Assembly (NCBI GenBank): GCA_947456005.1
Contig: CANGRP010000002.1
Coordinates: 1 to 38,757 of the forward strand
Source: Caulobacteraceae bacterium
GTDB taxonomy: Bacteria; Pseudomonadota; Alphaproteobacteria; Caulobacterales; Caulobacteraceae
DNA: 38,757 bases
Reading direction: 5' to 3'
The first letter of the stretch is position 1. Each line of letters begins with the position of its first letter. Under the pieces are notes generated by a model. The model worked only from the letters and a program-made list of their open reading frames with translations. It was not told the origin of the DNA and did no database searches. Position numbers and translations under genes: made by a program. Of the stretch, positions 8,324 through 14,583 are shown piece after piece.

Positions 8324-9040
8324 TCAGTACTCGATCTTCACGGGGGCGTCGAAGGACAGCACGTCGGCGTCGGCGCCGTAGGTCGCCCGCACTCGGGCCC
8401 GCCAGGCGGGGCTGAACCAGGCGTCGGCCTTGGCCTTGTCGGCGAAGACGTAGACGCCGCCAAACCGGCCGTCCTCAGCGATGGAGCACCACTTGTGGAC
8501 GAGGCCCGGCGTCGCGGCGTAGGTCGGCGCCGCCTGCTCGAACCCGGCGAGGATGGCGCTCCGTGGCGTTCCGGCCGGGGGCGTGATGCGGACGATGCGG
8601 ATCACCTCGCCGCCCTTGCGCAGATCCGCGGTCCCTGCGGCGGGCCCGTTGATCGCCAGAGGGATCTCGAACCGGGTGACGGAGCGCTCACCCGCCGCCC
8701 CTGCGCTGATCTCCGCCAGAAGGGGACTGGCCAGATAGGCGTCGGCGGCGGCCTTGTCGGTCCAGAGGTAGACACCGCCATACGTCCTCCTGTCCGAGAT
8801 CACGAAGTACTTCGCCCGGAGGCCCGGCGCTTCGGCGTACCTTGGGATCAAGGCCTTGAATCGACCGATGACGATGGGCCGCGGGGCAAAGCCGGGCAGG
8901 TCACGCTCAAGGACCAGGGCGTACAGGTTCCGGCCTGTGCCGAGCTGAGGCGGCGCCGGTTCGGTGCAGGCTGCCGTAGCGCCGAGAATAGTGAAAGCGG
9001 CGAGGGGAAGCAGAACCTTCTCAAGTGTCTTGGTCAGCAT
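8324..9040 (-). CDS. Exported, possibly lipid-anchored protein with two ferredoxin-like (YdhR/ABM-type) repeats
   Basis: A 238-aa protein with a signal sequence ending GATAAC, so Cys25 may be lipidated. The lipobox is weak, with Thr at -3, and ordinary cleavage is possible. The mature part contains two similar units of about 90 residues. Matching elements are YGGVYLWTDKAAADAYL in the first and FGGVYVFADKAKADAWF in the second, each preceded by a GL(R/V)xKxxxI/SxD strand. This pattern is typical of YdhR-like or antibiotic-monooxygenase-like dimeric alpha/beta-barrel domains, here apparently duplicated in one chain. No metal or cofactor site is evident. ATG 9040 was chosen because GGAG sits 9 nt upstream and the signal peptide begins there. 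The longer frame to 9115 adds a polar stretch without a good ribosome site. It is divergent from the alcohol dehydrogenase. The family identity is a tentative fold-level guess. Confidence 0.72.
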   Translation of the reverse strand: MLTKTLEKVLLPLAAFTILGATAACTEPAPPQLGTGRNLYALVLERDLPGFAPRPIVIGRFKALIPRYAEAPGLRAKYFVISDRRTYGGVYLWTDKAAADAYLASPLLAEISAGAAGERSVTRFEIPLAINGPAAGTADLRKGGEVIRIVRITPPAGTPRSAILAGFEQAAPTYAATPGLVHKWCSIAEDGRFGGVYVFADKAKADAWFSPAWRARVRATYGADADVLSFDAPVKIEY

Positions 9041-9131
9041 GGTCAAGTCTCCAGAGAGTTGGGAAACGGGGTTGTCCGAGGAGAAGACGCTCTCACCTTC
9101 CGCCCGCGCCGACACCGGAGAAGGGTCACTT

Positions 9132-9154
9132 ACGGATGAACTGGATTCATCCGT
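9132..9154. promoter_or_regulatory. Near-ideal palindrome in the lipoprotein/alcohol dehydrogenase divergent region
   Basis: Perfect 9-bp arms ACGGATGAA (9132-9140) and TTCATCCGT (9146-9154) flank the 5-nt spacer CTGGA. It lies in the 236-bp region between two divergent genes, 92 bp upstream of the lipoprotein start. The shape fits a dimeric repressor site, for example TetR type. No terminator-like T run follows. The rest of the region shows no gene. Confidence 0.5.
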
Positions 9155-9276
9155 TCATGCCTCGGCGGGATCGGGACAGGTGAGTCTGGTTCAACCAAGA
9201 GTAACGAAACTCAAGACTGTGGTCTCGCTGGCGCCGGTTACGCTTGGCTCGCTCCGCTCACCCCAGGGACTTCAAG

Positions 9277-10314
9277 ATGCGCCAGTTGACCTTCATTTCC
9301 CCCGGAAGACTGGAGTGGCGAGAGGTCCCAGCCCCCCGGCTCGAGGCCGACACAGACGCCCTCGTCAAGCCGCTCGTCGTCGCGCGCTGCGACCTGGATC
9401 TCTACATCGCCGCAGGGGTGGTCAACTATCCGGGTCCCTTCGCCTTTGGCCACGAGACCGTGGCCCGGGTCGTAGAGGCTGGACCCCGGTCGGGGGTCGC
9501 GCCCGGCGACATTGTGGTGGTCCCCTTCCAGCTGTCCTGCGGTCGGTGCGGCGCCTGCCGCCGTGGCTGGACCAATAGCTGCGAGGCCTATCCGTTCGGC
9601 GCCGCCTACGGTCTCAAGCCGACCTCCGGCACGGAGTTCGGAGGGGCCCTTTCGGACCTCATGCGCGTGCCATTCGCCGACCACATGCTGGTCCCCCTGC
9701 CCGCGGGGGTGGATCCCGTCGATGCCGCCAGTGTCTCCGACAACATCGCCGACGGCTGGCGCGCCGTAGGCCCGCAACTGGAGGCGCACCCCGGCGCCAG
9801 CGTCCTGGTGGTCGGCGGCCTCGCCCAGAGCGTGGGCCTGTACGCCGCTGGCGCCGCCGTCGCCCTGGGCGCCGGGCGCGTGCTTTACCTGGACGACAAT
9901 CCGGACCGGCGGGCGCGAGCCGAGGCCATGGGGGCCCTGGCAGAACCCCTGGCCCTGGCGGAAGGTCGCCAGCCCGAGGCGCAGTTCGAGATCGTCGTCG
10001 AGGCGGCCGGAGACGCCGACGCCCTGGGTTTCGCCGTAAAGTCCTGCGCGGCGAACGGCTCGCTGACCAGCGTCGCCATCCATCTCGGGGCGACGACCCC
10101 GGTGCCTCTCACCCGAGCCTACTACAAGGGCCTGACACTCCAGACCGGTCGCGTCCATTCCCGACCGACCTTCCCCCTGGCCCTGGCCTGCATGGCTTGC
10201 GGGGATTTCCACCCGGAGCGGGTAACTCACAGAATTCTTCCCTTCTCCCTGGCGGCGGAGGCCATGACGGACCCGGGACCGAAGGTGGTCTTCACCTGCG
10301 ACGACATCCCGTGA
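9277..10314 (+). CDS. Zinc-dependent alcohol dehydrogenase (MDR superfamily)
   Basis: A 345-aa cytosolic oxidoreductase that should interconvert an alcohol and an aldehyde or ketone with NAD(P). Catalytic-zinc ligands are visible as Cys38, the His59-Glu60 pair, and Asp155 in the SDN turn. The structural-zinc loop is complete, with Cys88, Cys91, Cys94 and Cys102. The Rossmann segment VLVVGGLAQSVGLYA (about 176-190) departs from GxGxxG in having Ala and Gln in the glycine loop, so cofactor preference cannot be guessed. I chose ATG 9277 because AGGGA lies 8 nt upstream. A TTG at 9244 is less likely. It is followed after 57 bp by a LysR regulator on the same strand, which could be its regulator. 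The substrate is unknown. Confidence 0.9.
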   Translation: MRQLTFISPGRLEWREVPAPRLEADTDALVKPLVVARCDLDLYIAAGVVNYPGPFAFGHETVARVVEAGPRSGVAPGDIVVVPFQLSCGRCGACRRGWTNSCEAYPFGAAYGLKPTSGTEFGGALSDLMRVPFADHMLVPLPAGVDPVDAASVSDNIADGWRAVGPQLEAHPGASVLVVGGLAQSVGLYAAGAAVALGAGRVLYLDDNPDRRARAEAMGALAEPLALAEGRQPEAQFEIVVEAAGDADALGFAVKSCAANGSLTSVAIHLGATTPVPLTRAYYKGLTLQTGRVHSRPTFPLALACMACGDFHPERVTHRILPFSLAAEAMTDPGPKVVFTCDDIP

Positions 10315-10328
10315 CCAGGCCGGTCACG
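10310..10328. promoter_or_regulatory. Inverted repeat across the dehydrogenase stop codon
   Basis: CGTGACC (10310-10316) and GGTCACG (10322-10328) flank the 5-nt spacer AGGCC. It overlaps the dehydrogenase stop and ends 43 bp before the LysR start. With no T tract it is not a convincing terminator. An operator for the downstream LysR gene, or a transcript-end hairpin, are both possible. Confidence 0.35.
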
Positions 10329-10371
10329 AAGCCGCGCTTGCAAGATCGGCCCGATCCCCTAGCTTTTCGAG

Positions 10372-11292
10372 ATGACCGGGAAGCCCCCTCCGTCCCTGGC
10401 TGCGCTCCGCGCCTTCGCCGCCGCCGGACGGCTGCAGAGCCTTCGGGACGCCGCCCGGGAGCTGAACGTCACGGCTTCGGCGGTCAGTCACCATGTGCGC
10501 GCGCTGGAGGACTGGCTCAACGCCCCCCTGTTCCTCAGGTCGACCCGACAGGTCCGGCTCACCGAGCAGGGTCGTCGTTTGTCGGACCGGCTCAACCGGG
10601 TTTTCACCGAGATCGACCTGGCCCTGACCGAGGCGAAGGGCGCTGCAGGGCCCTCGGTGATCCGGGTCAGCGCCCTGCCCCTCTTCACGTCGGCCTACCT
10701 GATCCCCCGGCTGGCCCGGTTCGAGACCCGGTTCCCAGATGTCTCGATCGAGATCGAGACCAGCCACCGGGTGGTGGACTTCGATTTCGAGGCCGTGGAC
10801 GTGGCGATCCGCAATACCGGGCGACCCACACCGGGTCTGACGGCTCACAAGCTCATGGACCTGCGCACAGTCCCCCTATGTGCGCCCGCCCTGGCTGCGG
10901 AGCTCCGGTCTCCGAAGGACCTGGAACGCGCCACCCTGATCCATATCGCCAGTCGCCCGCGGGGCTGGTCGGAATGGATGGCGGCGCAAGGCCTGTCCGG
11001 CCAGGAGGGACGGTCTGGCGTGATGGTGGACACCCTGCCGGCGGCCCTCGACCTCGCGGCCCATGGCCGCGGGGTGGCCCTGGGCATGACCCCAATCGTC
11101 TGGGACGCCCCGCAGATGCAGGGGCTGATTGTTCCTTTTCCGTCGGTCCCGGTCAGCGCCGGCGCTTACTTTCTTGTGCACAGGCGGCAGGACCGGACCC
11201 ACGAGACCATACAGGCCTTCGTCCGCTGGCTTCGTCAGGAGGTGCGCTCCGACGCCACACGCTTCGCCCGGCAGGGGATGGCCGCCCGCTGA
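10372..11292 (+). CDS. LysR-family regulator, GcvA-like
   Basis: A 306-aa LTTR. The N-terminal winged helix (residues about 8-65) contains LNVTASAVSHHVRALEDWLNAPLFLRSTRQVRLTEQG-like features, a sequence style characteristic of the GcvA subgroup (SAVSHxVRxLE...PLFxR..R.VxLTxxG). The effector-binding domain begins near residue 90 (VIRVSALPLFTSAYLIPRL). It is 57 bp downstream of the alcohol dehydrogenase in the same direction and 37 bp upstream of the thioesterase, so it may be co-transcribed with one or both. Its target cannot be read from the sequence. The 19-bp inverted repeat just upstream is a candidate autoregulatory site. The length and domain order are normal. Confidence 0.92.
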   Translation: MTGKPPPSLAALRAFAAAGRLQSLRDAARELNVTASAVSHHVRALEDWLNAPLFLRSTRQVRLTEQGRRLSDRLNRVFTEIDLALTEAKGAAGPSVIRVSALPLFTSAYLIPRLARFETRFPDVSIEIETSHRVVDFDFEAVDVAIRNTGRPTPGLTAHKLMDLRTVPLCAPALAAELRSPKDLERATLIHIASRPRGWSEWMAAQGLSGQEGRSGVMVDTLPAALDLAAHGRGVALGMTPIVWDAPQMQGLIVPFPSVPVSAGAYFLVHRRQDRTHETIQAFVRWLRQEVRSDATRFARQGMAAR

Positions 11293-11329
11293 CCTTAGCC
11301 GGCGCGCGCCAGTGAGGAAGGAGCTGAAG

Positions 11330-11755
11330 ATGGGCTCAATGACAGACGAGATCCCCGAGGGCTTTGGCCCGATCCTGCGCAGCAGCCCGGTGCTGGAGGC
11401 GCTCGGCGGCTTTATGAGCCGGGGCGAGGGCCCCGACCTGGAGGTCGGTCTGATGGTCGGCCCCCACCACCTCAATGCCCGGGGCGGCCTGCATGGCGGG
11501 GTGATCGCCACCCTGCTGGACGTCGCGACGGGCTACATGCTGGTCGCCCGGTCCGGCGGGAAGCGCCGGGTCACCGCGCGCCTGACCGTCGACTACAGGT
11601 CGGGCGCAGCGCCGGGCGAGTGGCTCCAGGTCTATCTCGACCGGGCGGAGGAGGACGGCCGGAAGACCCTGGCGCACGCCCGCCTCATGTCAGGCGAGCG
11701 TCTGGTGGCCGAGGCGAACGTCCTCTTCATCGACGCGGCGCCTGCACGAGATTGA
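11330..11755 (+). CDS. PaaI-type hotdog-fold thioesterase
   Basis: A 141-aa cytosolic acyl-CoA thioesterase candidate. The hotdog signature is visible as HLNARGGLHGGVIATLLD. Asn49, the His55-Gly56-Gly57 turn and Asp64 fit the PaaI/YdiI pattern in which the acidic residue on the central helix is catalytic. The second half follows with T-x-x-L-T-V-D-Y and a C-terminal VLF strand. ATG 11330 is supported by AAGGAG 6 nt upstream. The longer frame to 11129 overlaps the LysR gene and is rejected. It lies 37 bp after the LysR gene. The specific acyl-CoA is unknown. Aromatic-degradation PaaI enzymes and general housekeeping thioesterases look alike at this level. Confidence 0.9.
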   Translation: MGSMTDEIPEGFGPILRSSPVLEALGGFMSRGEGPDLEVGLMVGPHHLNARGGLHGGVIATLLDVATGYMLVARSGGKRRVTARLTVDYRSGAAPGEWLQVYLDRAEEDGRKTLAHARLMSGERLVAEANVLFIDAAPARD

Positions 11756-11768
11756 GGGCGCCGCGCCC
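11756..11768. terminator. Small GC hairpin between convergent genes
   Basis: GGGCG (11756-11760), CCG loop and CGCCC (11764-11768) lie directly after the thioesterase stop and before the convergent oxygenase stop. There is no T tract, so this is only a weak bidirectional-terminator candidate. Confidence 0.25.
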
Positions 11769-11778
11769 ACTGGACCGG

Positions 11779-13227
11779 TCAGGCGTCTGAAGGGGCCCAG
11801 TTGCCGTGGAAGCCCGGGGGAATCCGGTGGGGGATTCGGATGGAGGCCTGGGGCGGTCCTTCGAAGTCGTCGGCGTTGAGGATGACGAAGTCGGTCGCCT
11901 CGTTGGGGAGATCCACCACATAGCCCATCAGCCAGCCGTCATCCTCGGTCCGGGCGGTCGGGCGCGGAACAAAGACAAACTCCCCGGGCATGCGGCCCGG
12001 CCCGAAGTCATGAACCTGCCGGGTCAATGTCTCCAGGTCATGCTTGAACAGTCTGGTCTGGCTGGGCGCGGCGGCGTCGAACCCCGCCGGGAGGGCCATG
12101 GTGTAGGCATAGCGATAGGACTTGCCGAGCCGGGTCTCGTTGGGCCGCGGGAACTCCTGGCCATCCGGGTCCATCACCTGCCGGTGCACGGAGCGGGCGA
12201 CGGGGTCGAGGGTCCAGCGTTCGAAGGGCGTGGAGCTCGATGCGGGCCCTTCGACCCGGTCGCCGTCGAACATGGTGTCATGGGCGCAGACATCCAGGAT
12301 GACCTTGCCGTCGTCGGTCTCGTAGCCGTTGCAGGGGTGGAAGACATAGCACGGGGCGACATTGCACCAGATGACATCGTCTGCGGTCCCCGTCTTCGGC
12401 AGCAGCCCCACCCGGGCCTGATGACCCGGGTTCCAGCGATAGGGGAAGCGGTCACCCGCCAGGAGGGTTTTCATGGAAAAGGTCACGGGCAGGTCGAGGA
12501 TGATCACATAGTTCCGGGTGATCATGCAGTCGTGGATCGAGGGGCCATTGCGGACCGGGATGGACAGCTCCCGCGTCACCCGGCCCTCCGGGCTGAGCAC
12601 CACGTGGCGAACGGCGTTCGGGTTGTTGCCTTCATAGCAGATGGCGTGCATCTCCCCCGTATCGGGGTCGCGATGCGGGTGGGCCGTGAACCCGCCCTGG
12701 AGCGTCCCGCCAAACGGGTCATGAGCCAGGGTCTGGAGATTGTCGTCCAGGCGAACGGGATAGGCCCCGGCCTCCACAAGCGCCCAGATAGCGCCGGCAT
12801 GGCCCAGGACATTGGTGTTCACCGTATCACCCAGTCCGTTGCGGGGGCCGGGCGCCTCAGGCTCGCCCAGGGCCTGGGAGACGCCCCGCGAGCGGATCCA
12901 GCGGTTCCGGTACCAAAGGGCCTTGCCATCCTTCAGGCGCACGCCGTGCACCATGCCGTCGCCTGTGAACCAGTGATAGGTGGCCGGGCTGGCCGGGCTG
13001 GCCGGGTTGGGTCCGATCCGCATGTAGCGGCCATCCAGCTCCGGCGGGATGGATCCGGTGACCTCCAGGGTCTCCAGGGTCAGCTCGGCCTCCATCGGTT
13101 TATGGACGCCCTCAAGGTAGGGATTGGAGACCTTCCGGCTCGCCAGGCGTGATCGATTGAAGCCAGCGACGGCGACGATGCCCTTGGTGACCGTGGCGCG
13201 GATCGCGGTTTCGATGGGACTGGACAT
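11779..13227 (-). CDS. Carotenoid-cleavage oxygenase family (RPE65/lignostilbene dioxygenase-like)
   Basis: A 482-aa non-heme iron(II) oxygenase of the seven-bladed beta-propeller family that splits alkene double bonds in carotenoids, apocarotenoids or stilbenes. The four iron-binding histidines are all present in the expected settings: His183 in TAHPH, His232 in SIHD, His297 in VFHPCN and His474 near the C-terminus in GFHGNW. The N-terminal GRYMRIGPNP and HWFTGDGMVHG blocks are family hallmarks. The length is usual. AGGAG lies about 9 nt before the ATG. No carotenoid biosynthesis gene is in the window, so a catabolic role on a plant phenylpropanoid or apocarotenoid is at least as likely. It is preceded by a TTAC/GTAA palindrome cluster that may be its operator. 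The substrate remains open. Confidence 0.92.
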   Translation of the reverse strand: MSSPIETAIRATVTKGIVAVAGFNRSRLASRKVSNPYLEGVHKPMEAELTLETLEVTGSIPPELDGRYMRIGPNPASPASPATYHWFTGDGMVHGVRLKDGKALWYRNRWIRSRGVSQALGEPEAPGPRNGLGDTVNTNVLGHAGAIWALVEAGAYPVRLDDNLQTLAHDPFGGTLQGGFTAHPHRDPDTGEMHAICYEGNNPNAVRHVVLSPEGRVTRELSIPVRNGPSIHDCMITRNYVIILDLPVTFSMKTLLAGDRFPYRWNPGHQARVGLLPKTGTADDVIWCNVAPCYVFHPCNGYETDDGKVILDVCAHDTMFDGDRVEGPASSSTPFERWTLDPVARSVHRQVMDPDGQEFPRPNETRLGKSYRYAYTMALPAGFDAAAPSQTRLFKHDLETLTRQVHDFGPGRMPGEFVFVPRPTARTEDDGWLMGYVVDLPNEATDFVILNADDFEGPPQASIRIPHRIPPGFHGNWAPSDA

Positions 13228-13262
13228 GACGGGCGGCTCCTGCGGTGTGGAGGTTAGAAATC

Positions 13263-13279
13263 TTACTTTGTAAATTTAC
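13263..13279. promoter_or_regulatory. TTAC/GTAA palindrome cluster upstream of the carotenoid oxygenase
   Basis: The sequence TTAC-TTT-GTAA-AT-TTAC gives three alternating half-sites and contains the perfect 10-bp palindrome GTAAATTTAC (13270-13279). It stands out as AT-rich in a GC-rich region, 36 bp upstream of the oxygenase start, where a promoter is expected. It resembles a TetR-type operator. No regulator gene is adjacent. Confidence 0.45.
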
Positions 13280-13568
13280 GATTGCCTCGCCGTGCTGTCA
13301 AGCGGAGCCTCATCGTTCTGGGGGAAGGACGACGGCCCTTCCGGGTCTACCCCCGGCAGGATCGCCTGCACCCTGGAGGCCACAGCCGGCGCAAGGGCGC
13401 GAAGTCGCAGCGCACTCTGTGCTCACCTTCATAGATTCGAGCGAAGACGCAGGGACGAGGCCCGGTAACGCCGGATGGGACGAACCCGAACGTCGAGTGA
13501 ACAAACAGCTCTTATTCCAGGCGCGCTGTCTGCCCCCTAGATAAGGGGCCAGGCACGGGAGATCGGCT
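13280..13568. other. Gap without a recognisable gene
   Basis: The remainder of the 341-bp divergent region between the carotenoid oxygenase and the MGMT-like gene. Short open frames exist on both strands, but none has a ribosome site with a recognisable product. It probably holds the promoter of the downstream gene. GGGAGA at 13557-13562 is that gene's ribosome-binding site. Confidence 0.5.
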
Positions 13569-14078
13569 ATGGCGAAACGGAAATCGGCCCTGGAACACCT
13601 CGCAGGCGGAAGGACGCCGCACATCATTCACCACATCCCCCCCGGGGCCCCCGGCTACCGTGAGGCCAACGGCGGGGCCATGGTGGTGTCCAGTCCCGCG
13701 GAAGTGGATTCACTGGTCCGACGCTTACAACCGGGCGAACTGATCACCCTGTCGGACCTTCGCTCGGCGCTCGCGCGCCGCCATCAGGTCGCCGTCGCCT
13801 GCCCGGTCTCAACAGCGATCTTCCTGAACATGGCCGCCAGAGCGGCTGAAGAGAGGCGCCATCACGGGGAGGACCTGGCGCAACTCACCCCCTGGTGGCG
13901 CGTGCTGAAGACGGGCGGCTTCCTTAATCCGAAGTTTCCTGGGGGCGTGGAGTTCCAGGCGGCCCGGCTGGCGTCCGAAGGCGTCACGGCCTCGCCCTTG
14001 CGCCGGAGCCTCGCTGTCTTTGACTTCGAGACCCGACGACCTGAGGATGGGCTTGAGACTCGCCTTCCCGTCGACTGA
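13569..14078 (+). CDS. MGMT-family (alkyltransferase-like) protein lacking the PCHR cysteine motif
   Basis: A 169-aa protein related to the C-terminal DNA-binding domain of O6-methylguanine-DNA methyltransferases. The order LQPGELITLSDLRSALARRH (residues about 55-75), ACPVSTAIFLNMAARAAEE, then TPWWRVLKTGGFLNPKFPGG and QAARLASEGV follows the helix-turn-helix, active-site helix and C-terminal Arg-rich part of MGMT/ATL proteins. The alkyl-accepting PCHRV motif is not present. Instead PWWRVL occupies that place, and the only candidate thiol there is the Cys of ACPV. It may therefore be a DNA-binding alkyltransferase-like protein rather than a suicide enzyme. Many bacteria have this roughly 170-aa version, whose role is poorly defined. 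The N-terminal 45 residues are basic and variable. It is a single gene, convergent with the glyoxalase. Confidence 0.75.
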   Translation: MAKRKSALEHLAGGRTPHIIHHIPPGAPGYREANGGAMVVSSPAEVDSLVRRLQPGELITLSDLRSALARRHQVAVACPVSTAIFLNMAARAAEERRHHGEDLAQLTPWWRVLKTGGFLNPKFPGGVEFQAARLASEGVTASPLRRSLAVFDFETRRPEDGLETRLPVD

Positions 14079-14090
14079 CGCCCGGAACCA

Positions 14091-14106
14091 GCCCGCCTGA
14101 GCGGGC
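14091..14106. terminator. GC hairpin between convergent genes
   Basis: GCCCGC (14091-14096), CTGA loop and GCGGGC (14101-14106) sit between the MGMT-like stop and the convergent glyoxalase stop. There is no T tract on either side. It is a plausible but weak bidirectional terminator. Confidence 0.35.
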
Positions 14107-14113
14107 CGGATGA

Positions 14114-14494
14114 TCAGCCCGCCTCCGCCGACAACCCCATGCGATTGCCCTCGCTGTCCTCGATCTCGGCGATGAAGCCCGCCTCTCCGGCATGGGTCTT
14201 CGGGTAGAGGATCCGTCCGCCCGCAGCCTCGGCCCGGGCCAGCACGGCGTCGATGTCAGCGACATCCAGATAGAGGATCGGGCCCGACTTTCCAGGGACG
14301 TAGACGTCACCGCAGGCAAGGGCGAGGCTGGCGCCGGTCGCGCCCGCCCACCGGGTCGCAAAGGCCATGTCATAGCCATCCACCTTCCGCCGTTCGAACT
14401 CCAGCCCCAGGACCCCGGAGTAGAACCTGAGGGCCCGGTCCATGTTGGTCACCGGGATCTCTGCATGCACGACTGGATTGGCGGGAACGACCAT
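14114..14494 (-). CDS. Glyoxalase/VOC superfamily protein
   Basis: A 126-aa protein with paired beta-alpha-beta-beta-beta modules typical of vicinal-oxygen-chelate proteins. The first module starts HAEIPVTNMDRALRFYSGVLGLEF, and the second includes ILYLDVADIDAVLARAEAAGGRI and ends FIAEIEDSEGNRMGL. The first strand His and the E in IAEIED are candidate metal ligands. The length matches single-domain VOC proteins, which act as homodimers. The family covers lyases, isomerases, dioxygenases and antibiotic-resistance proteins, so no reaction can be assigned. ATG 14494 gives the complete first strand. The ribosome site is weak (GGAGGGG about 14 nt upstream). It lies 89 bp downstream of the MFS permease on the same strand and may be expressed with it. 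Confidence 0.85.
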   Translation of the reverse strand: MVVPANPVVHAEIPVTNMDRALRFYSGVLGLEFERRKVDGYDMAFATRWAGATGASLALACGDVYVPGKSGPILYLDVADIDAVLARAEAAGGRILYPKTHAGEAGFIAEIEDSEGNRMGLSAEAG

Positions 14495-14583
14495 GAAGGG
14501 CAAATGGGCCCCTCCCCCGGGCCCTGCAACCCCGTGGACCTGGTGACGAGGCCGATCCGGAGGACCGGCTCGGCCCGCGGACC

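Noticed and set aside
13245..13544. Small 99-codon frame on the plus strand upstream of the MGMT-like gene
   Set aside because: No ribosome site, no domain, and its start overlaps the putative operator of the divergent gene.
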